Shown: positions 33,769 through 41,896 of the stretch, in pieces
Layout of the letters: the number at the start of each line of letters is the position of its first letter
How positions within the stretch are numbered: the stretch's first letter is position 1
The notes under the pieces: generated by a model
Database searches by the model: none
Seen by the model: the letters and a program-made list of their open reading frames with translations, nothing else
What the model was told of the DNA's origin: nothing
Made by a program: the position numbers and the translations under genes
Assembly (NCBI GenBank): GCA_944326945.1
Contig: CALVFY010000009.1
Span: 1 to 64,000, forward strand
Length of the DNA: 64,000 nt
From: an uncultured Rikenellaceae bacterium
GTDB taxonomy: Bacteria > Bacteroidota > Bacteroidia > Bacteroidales > Rikenellaceae
Reading direction: 5' to 3'

Positions 33769-35868
33769 TCAATTTTCCGAAGAGGCTATGTGAGTGATTT
33801 CCGAGGTGATTTGCAGATTGTCGTCCGGGTATTCGAACAGTGCAAAACGGGGTTCTGTCTCTCCTGCCCGATAGCTCCACAGGGTTCTGTAATGATCGGG
33901 GTTTTCTCCCATGCTGACCAATTGGCGCAGATAAGCCGCCAGGGATTTGTTTTCCGTGATATAGATCTCTTTCATATGGTCGATCACCGGACTGTGGCGC
34001 CGTCCATGATCGTGGTCGAAGCGCAGGATACGTTTCCCTTCCGGAGTGAGACCGGCCAGGGTAAAAGTCATGCTTTTTCCGATTGCCGGCAGATTGAGCA
34101 CGTTGCGATCGGTGGCCAGAAAAGGCAGATGGCGCTCCTGCATGAATTCCCGGACACGGGTGTGCAGCTGTTTCGGCACAGACAGAATCCTCATCAACTC
34201 CTGGGCGTCTTCCCGATTCATGGTCCCGTAGTGTTTCTCCTCGCGTTGCTCTTGGATGGAACGGGCATTGGGCGCGAAGAGGGCATAATTTTCGGCGAAT
34301 CCTTTCACTGAGAACGTATAATAGCAGATCACGCCTTCCCGGTTGAGCATTTGTCGCAGGCGAACTGTATGTCCCCGGCGGGAGGCGGCTGCCGTAAAGA
34401 CCAGTTGATTGGTGACGATCCATCCGGCCGATTGCAGTCGTCGGATTCCCTCGCGGGCTTCGGGAGTGATCTCCAGCGGCGATTCGAAATGGGTCTGGAT
34501 GATGAACTGTCTTACTCCCACCTGGGAGGCTCGCTCCTTGAAGTCGCGAAGAATTTCCACCAGTTCGTCGTCGATCCGCATGGGAAGATAAACCGGTAAT
34601 CGGGTGCCTAATCTCACTCTTTGTAGTTCGGCGTATTTTTCTCCCTGGGGCCGGGAGACATTGGCTTGCCGTTTGTGAAGAGCCATCCGGTAGACTGCAT
34701 CCAGGATGCCACGTAGGGTGGCATTCCGACTCATCAAAGCATCGCCGCCTGTGATGAGAATGTCACGCAACTGAGAATCCTCTTCGAAATAGCGCATCAG
34801 TTTGCGCAGTTTCGTATTCCAGTGCTCGTTGGGTTTCAGCCGGTGAAATTCGAATCCCAGTCTTCGGTTTTGGAAATCGTACATCCGTTGACAGGGGGCA
34901 CACAGTCCGCCGCAGGCTCGTCCCATCGAGTCGGGAATCAGAATCGCCACCTCCGGATAACGGCGGTGGATATTGTGTCCGGGAATGATCCATCCGGCCG
35001 CATTGGGTCTCCCGGCTTCTACGATATCCTCTTTTTCCCAGGCACGGATCGTGCCGTAGGTGCCTACCAGTTCCGGGGAGTAGATCACATAACTGCGAAT
35101 TGTCCGATCGTCGTATCCTCCGGGGCCTGGGTTGAGCAGGGAAAGATAGTAGGGCGTTACGAAAAAAGGGATCTCTTTGTGACGGGCTTCCTGTAACAGT
35201 TCCATCGTTTCTGAGGAAAGAGACCCGCCCAGCATTCGGTTCAGCTCACGTGGTGAACGGATCGCCATGACAAGATGGAAACGGTGGTCATTCCACCATT
35301 GGGTGATCAACTCTTTTTTCTCTTCCCGGGAGATCCCTTCCGGGAAGAGAAACCGATCGTGAGATCCGGATCGGTGTTCCACCTTTTCGATCAGCAGATC
35401 GATGATCCGTTCTTTATTGGATTCCCGAATAGCCCGCACTTCCGGATCGAGTCCCGAGGGCCAGCGCCCTGCTTCACGGGTTATGGCGATGCGGTTTGGC
35501 ATGGGGTATTCGACTCCTTCCAGTTGCAGGAACAGTTCGGTCATCTCCAACATGAAGTCGGGGTGAATATTTTTTCCCAGGAGAGCATCTCTTAGTTGTC
35601 CGAAAGTACGGCAAGTTACGTTTTCTCCGGTTGAAAGATCGGTTACGATTTTGCCTTCGACATCCAGCAGACGGTTGAGGTGTAGTTCTGCTTCTCGTAC
35701 AGCCATTGATCGTTTTACGGGCCTATCTTCTGCCCAATGACGAAGATCGTTCAGAAATGAGTCGAGATCGCGGGAACGGGTCGCCAGTGCGGCGATTTGT
35801 GGAAATTTACGACGAAAACGTTCTACCAGTCGCTGTGAAGGCAGTGTCAGTAATTCTTGTAATGTCAT
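33769..35868 (-). CDS. Divergent KamA-family radical SAM protein (lysine 2,3-aminomutase-like)
   Basis: A 699-residue protein, far longer than the roughly 420-residue lysine 2,3-aminomutases. The radical SAM cluster motif CxxxCxxC appears as CGGLCAPC (near 34890-34915), followed by ILITGGDALMS and LGTRLPVYLPMRIDD, which match KamA. The PLP-Lys region looks like LPAIGKSMTF instead of PGGGGK. A helical N-terminal extension (about 1-180) and a C-terminal segment ending in FALFEYPDD are extra. The gene stands alone and converges on the EamA gene. The reaction is not known; a mutase on an amino acid or on a peptide or protein is possible. Confidence 0.85.
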   Translation of the reverse strand: MTLQELLTLPSQRLVERFRRKFPQIAALATRSRDLDSFLNDLRHWAEDRPVKRSMAVREAELHLNRLLDVEGKIVTDLSTGENVTCRTFGQLRDALLGKNIHPDFMLEMTELFLQLEGVEYPMPNRIAITREAGRWPSGLDPEVRAIRESNKERIIDLLIEKVEHRSGSHDRFLFPEGISREEKKELITQWWNDHRFHLVMAIRSPRELNRMLGGSLSSETMELLQEARHKEIPFFVTPYYLSLLNPGPGGYDDRTIRSYVIYSPELVGTYGTIRAWEKEDIVEAGRPNAAGWIIPGHNIHRRYPEVAILIPDSMGRACGGLCAPCQRMYDFQNRRLGFEFHRLKPNEHWNTKLRKLMRYFEEDSQLRDILITGGDALMSRNATLRGILDAVYRMALHKRQANVSRPQGEKYAELQRVRLGTRLPVYLPMRIDDELVEILRDFKERASQVGVRQFIIQTHFESPLEITPEAREGIRRLQSAGWIVTNQLVFTAAASRRGHTVRLRQMLNREGVICYYTFSVKGFAENYALFAPNARSIQEQREEKHYGTMNREDAQELMRILSVPKQLHTRVREFMQERHLPFLATDRNVLNLPAIGKSMTFTLAGLTPEGKRILRFDHDHGRRHSPVIDHMKEIYITENKSLAAYLRQLVSMGENPDHYRTLWSYRAGETEPRFALFEYPDDNLQITSEITHIASSEN

Positions 35869-36045
35869 GTCTATTTATATGTTTTGCCTGATGAGTACAA
35901 TGATTGGAAATACCCTCTCAAAAATTGTACAGAGCATAGCCGGAAAAACAGGCATCCGAACAAAGATACGGAATTTTTTGACAAGTCGAAAGCCGGTATA
36001 AACACATGGACCGGAGGCGTGAATGTGTAAATGGCACGAAACTTC

Positions 36046-36597
36046 TTATTGCTGTTTTTTTGCTTCGGTCTTGTACTTCTCCACTACGCGGAAAAACTCT
36101 TTTTTATCCTGTTCGGTGAACTCGCCGTAGCGGAAGAAATCGATCACGCCCTCTTTGCTTACCAGCATGATAATGAACTTGTTGTTACAGTCGCCCAAAC
36201 GCCATCCGTCGCGCAGACTGTGGTCCGGATCGGTGTAGATGGCTGCTCCGGTCGATTTTTGTTTCGAGCGCATCACGGCCCTAAGTACACTGTTGGGCAA
36301 CATGGGTGCGTCTTTCAGATTGGTCACGCCGTAACCTCGTAACGTAGGACTTTCTACCGGATTTTTGGTCAGATAGTCCACGAATGCTTCGTTTTGTTTG
36401 TAATGATCGGGATCGACATAGAAGATCAAAAGGTTTTTCTTGCCGAATTCGGGTAGAGGCAGCGGATTATTTTGGGTGTCATGGATGATTACCGATTTCA
36501 CTTTTGTTCCCTCTACTTCTTTGGGGGTTTTAGCCTCTTGCGCCATGCCTGTGGCAGCCAGCAGTGACAATAACGCGATATGAAAAGTGTGTTTCAT
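36046..36597 (-). CDS. YtfJ-family secreted protein
   Basis: A 183-residue protein with a signal peptide (MKHTFHIALLSLLAATGMAQ) and a thioredoxin-like pattern without a CxxC active site. NLLIFYVDPDHYKQNEAF, RGYGVTNLKDAPMLPN and GWRLGDCNNKFIIMLVSKEG fit the YtfJ family (PF09695-type). It is the last gene of the steroid-modification operon, 12 bases after the preceding stop. Function in the family is unknown. A periplasmic location puts it apart from the cytoplasmic reductases in front of it. Confidence 0.75.
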   Translation of the reverse strand: MKHTFHIALLSLLAATGMAQEAKTPKEVEGTKVKSVIIHDTQNNPLPLPEFGKKNLLIFYVDPDHYKQNEAFVDYLTKNPVESPTLRGYGVTNLKDAPMLPNSVLRAVMRSKQKSTGAAIYTDPDHSLRDGWRLGDCNNKFIIMLVSKEGVIDFFRYGEFTEQDKKEFFRVVEKYKTEAKKQQ

Positions 36598-36609
36598 GGT
36601 TTTTGTTGT

Positions 36610-37503
36610 TTATAGATTTTCAAGTCCGGTTTTTTCTCTGATCAATTGTTCTGTCGTTTTCCATATCGTTCGTCGGCAGGGATGCTCCAAGATTCTATGT
36701 GGCAGTTTTTCTGCATGTCTGTTGGCAAAATAGGGCCCTGTCCCGACTTCTGCGCCGCCAAGAGCCAGCCATAGAGCCGTGTCGGCACCTTGTTCCGGAG
36801 TACGGATCAGGGGACGGAAAATGCGGTCGGCCAGCGGATCGAACCAGCGTCCCATGGTAATCATGCCCGTACTTACCACTCCGGGATCGGCGCCCCATAC
36901 TCCGATACCTTGATTTCGGCTCCGGTCGGCCAACTCCAGCGTAAAGAGCAGCAACGCCAGTTTCGAACGGGCATAGGCTCCGAAACGGGAGTAATGCTCC
37001 GGATCGGGGATGAGCAGATGTTCGTCTACCCGGCCGATTCTCCAGGTGCAGGAGAGGGTGTTGACGATCCTGCCCCCTGCAGCCATCCGGCGGAGTAACA
37101 GACGGGTGAGTAACCAGGTCCCCGCATAGTTTACGCCGACGGTCTGTTCCAGTCCTTCTTTTGTGGTGCGGAATTCGCCATTCATGACGCCTGCGTTGTT
37201 GATAAGCACTTGCACGGGCAGATGTTCCTCTTCCAATTTGGCAGAGAATGCAAGGATCGAACCGAACGAAGAGAGATCGAGCGGCAACAGTAGGATGTGA
37301 GGATTGCCGGTCTGCTCCATGATGTTTTTCTGTACGGGAAGACTTCGCTCCAAGTTGCGACAGGCCATTACCACACACTTTCCCCGGGAGGCCAGAGCTT
37401 TAGTCAGGGCTTGTCCCATGCCCGCATTGGCTCCCGTCACCACATACCATTCCTTTCGGATTTGTGCTTCTGGTCTATTTTCCATAACGGTAGAATCGGG
37501 CAT
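36610..37503 (-). CDS. Short-chain dehydrogenase/reductase, retinol-dehydrogenase-like
   Basis: A 297-residue SDR. Cofactor motif TGANAGMG (about 23-30) with ACRN after the second strand, which favours NADP(H); NNAG in VLINNAGVMN; catalytic Ser in NTLSCTW and Tyr-Lys in AYARSKLAL. The long insertion before the catalytic Tyr and the PGVVSTGM end of the sheet resemble RDH-type SDRs that act on hydrophobic alcohols. Starts at 37503 or 37485, in both cases overlapping the upstream SDR gene (by 29 or 11 bases). As part of the steroid operon it could be a hydroxysteroid dehydrogenase. Confidence 0.88.
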   Translation of the reverse strand: MPDSTVMENRPEAQIRKEWYVVTGANAGMGQALTKALASRGKCVVMACRNLERSLPVQKNIMEQTGNPHILLLPLDLSSFGSILAFSAKLEEEHLPVQVLINNAGVMNGEFRTTKEGLEQTVGVNYAGTWLLTRLLLRRMAAGGRIVNTLSCTWRIGRVDEHLLIPDPEHYSRFGAYARSKLALLLFTLELADRSRNQGIGVWGADPGVVSTGMITMGRWFDPLADRIFRPLIRTPEQGADTALWLALGGAEVGTGPYFANRHAEKLPHRILEHPCRRTIWKTTEQLIREKTGLENL

Positions 37504-38299
37504 GACGTTTGATCCATCTCACAAGCGGAGAGGGAAGCATGGACGGAATGAGTACGAACAATCGGTTGATTGCCCCCGGCATGACACAGCGTTTCCCTCG
37601 AAACATGGCTTTCAGTCCTTTTTGTGCCAATCGCTCGGGGCGCATCAGAATCCCCAGTCGTACTCCCAGCCGGCGGAGATGGGGCGCCAATCCGTAAAGA
37701 TCGGTGTCTACGGCACCGGGACAGATGGCGGTTACGGTCACTCCGTAGTCGTATAGTTCGTTGTAGAGTGCTTTTGAGAAGATTTTAAGATAACTTTTGC
37801 TTGCCGCGTAGACTGCAATGCCCGGTACGGCAAACGTGGCAGCCATCGAGGCCATGTTGAGGATATGACCGTGTCCACGTTGTTTCATGGCTTGTCCGAA
37901 ATAGTGGCAGAGCAGTGTCGGGGTGGTCATGTGCAGACCGGTCATGGTTTCGAGTCGGGAAACGGCGGTTTCGGTGATATCGTTGAAAAAGAAAACACCT
38001 GCGTTGTTGATCAGAATCTCGATCTCCAGACCCTCTTTTGTGCAATAGTCGAACAGTTCGCGGGCGGCTTCTCTGTGTGAGAGATCCATGCAGAGCGGTC
38101 GGGCGTCGATGCCGTATGTGGCAGACAGTTCCTTGGCTACACGGCACTGCTCCTCCTCCTGATTGCTCACCAGCAACAGATCGTATCCCCGGGCGGCCAA
38201 TTCCCGGGCATAAGCCAGTCCGATTCCCGAACTGGCACCCGTGATCAGGGCCCGTTGACGTGAGAAGACGGCATTTCGCGGTATATCTTTTCGGCTCAT
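37475..38299 (-). CDS. Short-chain dehydrogenase/reductase, candidate hydroxysteroid dehydrogenase
   Basis: A 274-residue SDR of the classical type with TGASSGIG (about 20-27), NNAG in ILINNAGVFF, the catalytic Ser in NMASMAA and YxxxK in VYAASKSYLK, then CPGAVDTD. The hydrophobic stretch near the C-terminus (INRLFVLIPSMLPSPLVRWI) resembles DltE and 17-beta-HSD12-like membrane-associated SDRs. Its ATG overlaps the stop of the upstream flavin reductase by four bases (ATGA), so the two are translationally coupled. A 3-alpha- or 3-beta-hydroxysteroid dehydrogenase role is inferred from the operon. Confidence 0.88.
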   Translation of the reverse strand: MSRKDIPRNAVFSRQRALITGASSGIGLAYARELAARGYDLLLVSNQEEEQCRVAKELSATYGIDARPLCMDLSHREAARELFDYCTKEGLEIEILINNAGVFFFNDITETAVSRLETMTGLHMTTPTLLCHYFGQAMKQRGHGHILNMASMAATFAVPGIAVYAASKSYLKIFSKALYNELYDYGVTVTAICPGAVDTDLYGLAPHLRRLGVRLGILMRPERLAQKGLKAMFRGKRCVMPGAINRLFVLIPSMLPSPLVRWIKRHARFYRYGK

Positions 38300-39522
38300 T
38301 TTCTTTCAAGTGATTCGATTTCTCGTTTCAGACATTCGGGCAGGTCGGTCAGGTGTTTGTGACAAGCCATTTCTCTCGAATACATCCGGGCGATACAATA
38401 GTTCGAGTGACCGCAGTCACAACACTTTTCTCCTGCCTTCATGCGATTCACGAAATCGGGTGTATTGAGCAGAGCCCGGGCCATGGCCACGAATTCGAAT
38501 CCCGAATCGAGCACCATGTCGATCTTTTCACGGGAGACGAGTCCCCCTACGTAGACCAGTGGCAGTTTCAAAGTTTCGCGGAACCGAAGAGCGTCTTCAT
38601 AGAAATAGGCCTCTTTGAAGGGAACCGTCGGGATCATCCATCGTCCGACCATTCTCACCCCCCAACGTAGCCACCAGGGGTGCATGTACCAGGTCATCGA
38701 ACGGATGGGCATCTGGCCTCGCATGACATACATCGGTGCCTTGCTCACGAATCCTCCGCTGAGCACCAGTGCATGGGCCCCCGACTCTTCCAATGCACGG
38801 GCCACTTCGAGACATTCGTCGATATCGAGTCCTCCCTTGAATCCGTCTTTCATATTGGTCTTGACCAGTACGGCCATGTCGTTGCCTGCAGCTTCCATTA
38901 CCTCCTCCATGCACATACGCATGAATTTCATTCGGTTGGTGAGTGAACCTCCGTATCCGTCTTTCCGGTGGTTGGTGTAGGGAGAAAGAAATTGGCTGAT
39001 CAGGTAACCGTGGCCTGCGTGTACCTCTACCGCATCGAATCCTGCCTCGCGAGCCAGCCGTACGGCTTCTCCGAATGCTTTGGCTATGATCGGCAGTTCG
39101 GAAGCTCGCAGTCCTCGTACGAAGGTGGGGGAGTAGAGGTTGAATCCCGTGGAGGCCGAGACGGGCATCTCTCCAGCCATACCCGGTTTGGACATATTGC
39201 CACAATGGCCGATCTGTATTGAGGCGGCAGCGCCTTCGGCATGAATGGCATCGGTGATACGTCGCAGACCCGGAACCACCTCGGGACGCATCCATAGTTG
39301 ATGAGGAAACGAAAGTCCGTTACGCGTGACCGAGGCATAGGCCAGAGTGGTCATGCCGATTCCTCCCGCCGCCACGCTCCGATGATAGTCGTACAGCAGT
39401 TGCGTGGGACTGTTTCCGTCACACATTCCCTCGAATGCGGCGGCCCGGATCGTTCGGTTCCGCAGGGTGAGAGGACCGATTTTTCCTTCTGTAAAAAGCA
39501 GAGACTTTTTCATCGTATTCAA
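38296..39522 (-). CDS. Old Yellow Enzyme-type NADH:flavin oxidoreductase, candidate steroid 5-beta-reductase
   Basis: A 408-residue FMN TIM barrel without the C-terminal FAD/NAD domain seen in BaiCD and 2,4-dienoyl-CoA reductase. Signature: VEVHAGHGYLISQFLSP with TNHRKDGYGG; GGLVSRE and FEFVAMARALL form the phosphate-binding end. A Cys-rich tail (CCDCGHSNYC) could hold an iron-sulfur cluster. It is coupled to the SDR gene downstream and lies 12 bases behind the 5-alpha-reductase gene. In gut Bacteroidales an enzyme of this type in the same company reduces or forms the delta-4 bond of 3-oxo bile acids (5-beta-reductase). The specificity here is inferred. Confidence 0.88.
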   Translation of the reverse strand: MNTMKKSLLFTEGKIGPLTLRNRTIRAAAFEGMCDGNSPTQLLYDYHRSVAAGGIGMTTLAYASVTRNGLSFPHQLWMRPEVVPGLRRITDAIHAEGAAASIQIGHCGNMSKPGMAGEMPVSASTGFNLYSPTFVRGLRASELPIIAKAFGEAVRLAREAGFDAVEVHAGHGYLISQFLSPYTNHRKDGYGGSLTNRMKFMRMCMEEVMEAAGNDMAVLVKTNMKDGFKGGLDIDECLEVARALEESGAHALVLSGGFVSKAPMYVMRGQMPIRSMTWYMHPWWLRWGVRMVGRWMIPTVPFKEAYFYEDALRFRETLKLPLVYVGGLVSREKIDMVLDSGFEFVAMARALLNTPDFVNRMKAGEKCCDCGHSNYCIARMYSREMACHKHLTDLPECLKREIESLERK

Positions 39523-39534
39523 TGGGAAAGAGAA

Positions 39535-40302
39535 TTAATATATAAAAGGTATGATTCGTTTGAGTTTTGCCTGACTGACTTCATTGCCGAACATCTCCCG
39601 GTAACGGTGCCAGATGGTGTTGGCACGGGGAACCAGATTGGCAAAGGTCCATATCGCGAAGACCGCCCCCGACAGCGACCAGGTAAGGATGGCGAATCCG
39701 CTCCATTCGACGATCTCACCGAAATAGTTGGCCGAGGTGACATAGCGGAAGAAGCCTCCTCGGGGCAGGTAGTGGTTATGGTCTCCCGGTTTGCGCAGAT
39801 GCCGGATGATGTGGTCGGAGTGGAGATTAATGGCCATCCCCGCGAAGAAGAGTACTGTGCCGATGAGAAACTGAGGCGAAGAGAGCCAGGCGATCGGATA
39901 GCTGTCGGCCGGAGATATATAAAAGATCCAGCCGCCTTGCATGCAGGCGTTCAGTACGTTGAAGACGACTCCCATGGTGATGATGCCTGTCGGCATCGGA
40001 CTCGGGGTACGGATCAGCAGCGGATAGATAAAGGCCCGATTCAGATAGTGGAGCTGGAACAGTCCGAAGAAGATGAGCCGAACCGTGTCGGTGCGGCGAT
40101 CGGAAAACCACCAAAGCAGTGTCATGGCCACGAAAACAGGGGCTTCCATCAGAATCCAGCCCAGACGATTGTCGATTTTCGGCCCCCAGCGTCCGTCGCG
40201 TAACATCCCGTAACCTGCTTTCACGAAGTAAAGGGCGATGAAAACAATGACTGCCAGAAGGATCATGATCCATAAAAAGAGTTCGAATTGAGAGGTCGTC
40301 AT
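39535..40302 (-). CDS. Steroid 5-alpha-reductase family membrane protein (SRD5A-like)
   Basis: The Met at 40302 gives 255 codons and a normal membrane start (TTSQFELFLWIMILLAVIVFIALYFV); an in-frame Met at 40344 would add 14 hydrophilic residues. Six to seven hydrophobic helices are visible. The C-terminal block shows the family's NADPH and steroid site: GMAINLHSDHIIRHLRK, YLPRGGFFRYVTSANYFGEIVEWSGFAI and HRYREMFG. It would reduce the delta-4 bond of 3-oxo-delta-4 steroids or bile acids to the flat 5-alpha (allo) form. First gene of a five-gene operon, divergent from an RND pump. Confidence 0.9.
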   Translation of the reverse strand: MTTSQFELFLWIMILLAVIVFIALYFVKAGYGMLRDGRWGPKIDNRLGWILMEAPVFVAMTLLWWFSDRRTDTVRLIFFGLFQLHYLNRAFIYPLLIRTPSPMPTGIITMGVVFNVLNACMQGGWIFYISPADSYPIAWLSSPQFLIGTVLFFAGMAINLHSDHIIRHLRKPGDHNHYLPRGGFFRYVTSANYFGEIVEWSGFAILTWSLSGAVFAIWTFANLVPRANTIWHRYREMFGNEVSQAKLKRIIPFIY

Positions 40303-40626
40303 CGGTCTGTGTTTAGGATTGTGTAAACAAGGAAAAAACGACACAAGATAACAATTTTTCCCGGGTTTTGTCTCTCTGAATATAGCCGTTACTGTTTGAG
40401 GTCGTTGTTTTTAGGAGAGTGTGAGAAAACTTTTATTTTTTTTTGGAAATATATCTGCAAAATGATAAATTTTATCTTTTTGAGAATCAGTGTGCTTATA
40501 TGTCTCTTTTTGGAAAACTTTCAGTACGTTCCGGGTACCATGAGGTATAAAAGAGTGTTTATCTGCGAAATAAATACTAAATTTGCCCGTTCAAAATAGT
40601 GAATTATAGAGTTCAAATTAAATAAT
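40303..40626. other. Divergent promoter region, steroid operon versus RND pump
   Basis: A 324-base A+T-rich gap. On the plus strand a candidate promoter lies at 40558-40585, and two TTCAAA copies (near 40591 and 40612) flank the start region of the pump transcript. On the minus strand TTATCTTG (near 40352) only roughly resembles a -7 box. No regulator gene lies inside. Confidence 0.45.
40558..40585 (+). promoter_or_regulatory. Candidate Bacteroidetes promoter for the RND efflux operon
   Basis: TAAATTTG (40578-40585) fits the -7 consensus TAnnTTTG, with TTTA (40558-40561) in place of TTTG upstream. The expected start would leave a leader of about 35 bases before the ATG at 40627. Confidence 0.5.
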
Positions 40627-41850
40627 ATGAGTAGAAGAGTTTTTTGTAAATGGGACAAAAACGTGCGGGAAGTGACGGATTCACTTGCTCGTCTGATGGT
40701 TTTATCTTCGGTGGCGTTGGCCGCGGTTTCTTGCGGTGGCGGTAACCAAATGGGTATGGGTGGTGTGAAATCCTATGCCGTAGAGACAGTTGAACCGACT
40801 TCGGTTACTTTGAATAGTTCATATCCGGCTTCTATTCAGGGTATGCAGGATGTGGAAATTCGGCCTCGTGTGGGAGGTTACATCACCAAATTATGTGTGG
40901 ACGAGGGTTCTGTGGTGAAAAAAGGCCAGGCGCTTTTCCTGATCGATAAGGTTCAGTACGAGGCTGCTGTACGGGCTGCCGATGCTTCTGTGAAGATGGC
41001 TGAAGCTGCCGTTGCCACATCTAAACTGACTTTGAACAACAAACAGGATCTTTATAGCAAGAATATCATTTCGGAGTACGATTTACAAACAGCTCAAAAC
41101 AATCTGCGTACGGCAGAGGCCCAGTTGGCCCAGGCCAAGGCTCAGTTGATCTCCGCTCAGCAGGATCTGGAATTTACGACCGTAACCAGTCCGTCGGCCG
41201 GAGTGGTCGGGACGATTCCTTATCGGGTGGGTGCTTTGGTAAGTTCTTCTTCGGCACAGCCATTGACTACGGTATCGGATATTTCCAAAATGTATGTTTA
41301 CTTCTCGATGACCGAAAAAGATCTGCTCAAATTCGTTCGTAAGGGTGGAACGGTGAAAGAGTTGCTTGCAGCCATGCCCGAAGTGGAGCTGCAGTTGGTG
41401 GACGGTTCCATCTACCCGGCCAAAGGTAAGGTAGAGACCTTGAGCGGTGTGATCGACAAGACTACGGGCGCTGCTTCGATTCGTGCCACTTTCCCCAATG
41501 ACAAGAATATCCTTCGTAGCGGTGGAACGGGTAACGTGTTGCTGCCCTCGCAGATGGATTCGGTGATTACGATTCCTCAGAAGGCTACTTTCGAGCTGCA
41601 GGACAAGAAGTTCGTATATGTATTGACCGATAGTGCTACTGTATCTACCCGTGAGATTCAGATCTCGCCGATCGATAATGGAGTGGAATATGTGGTTTTG
41701 GAAGGATTGACTCCCGGAGAGAAGATCGTGGTCGAGGGCGTTGTCTCCTTGCGCGAGGGAATGAAGATTCAACCGATGGAAAAAGGTGCTGCCGCTGCAA
41801 CCAAACCCGAGGCAGAGGCTCAAAAGGCTGAACAGACTGCCCAAAAGTAG
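40627..41850 (+). CDS. RND efflux periplasmic adaptor (AcrA/MexA type)
   Basis: A 407-residue lipoprotein with a lipobox (SVALAAVSC, Cys at about 36). A later Met at 40696 would give a shorter signal. Domains: lipoyl (EIRPRVGGYITKLCVDEGSVVKKGQALFLID), coiled-coil hairpin (about 110-180), second lipoyl half (TSPSAGVVGTIPYRVGALV), beta-barrel and membrane-proximal domain; the tail is rich in Ala, Glu and Lys. It joins the AcrB-type pump to the outer-membrane channel. First gene of a three-gene operon. Confidence 0.96.
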   Translation: MSRRVFCKWDKNVREVTDSLARLMVLSSVALAAVSCGGGNQMGMGGVKSYAVETVEPTSVTLNSSYPASIQGMQDVEIRPRVGGYITKLCVDEGSVVKKGQALFLIDKVQYEAAVRAADASVKMAEAAVATSKLTLNNKQDLYSKNIISEYDLQTAQNNLRTAEAQLAQAKAQLISAQQDLEFTTVTSPSAGVVGTIPYRVGALVSSSSAQPLTTVSDISKMYVYFSMTEKDLLKFVRKGGTVKELLAAMPEVELQLVDGSIYPAKGKVETLSGVIDKTTGAASIRATFPNDKNILRSGGTGNVLLPSQMDSVITIPQKATFELQDKKFVYVLTDSATVSTREIQISPIDNGVEYVVLEGLTPGEKIVVEGVVSLREGMKIQPMEKGAAAATKPEAEAQKAEQTAQK

Positions 41851-41896
41851 TCTTGTTGAGAAATACGATCGGTAAAATAATTACAGAAAGAGAATT

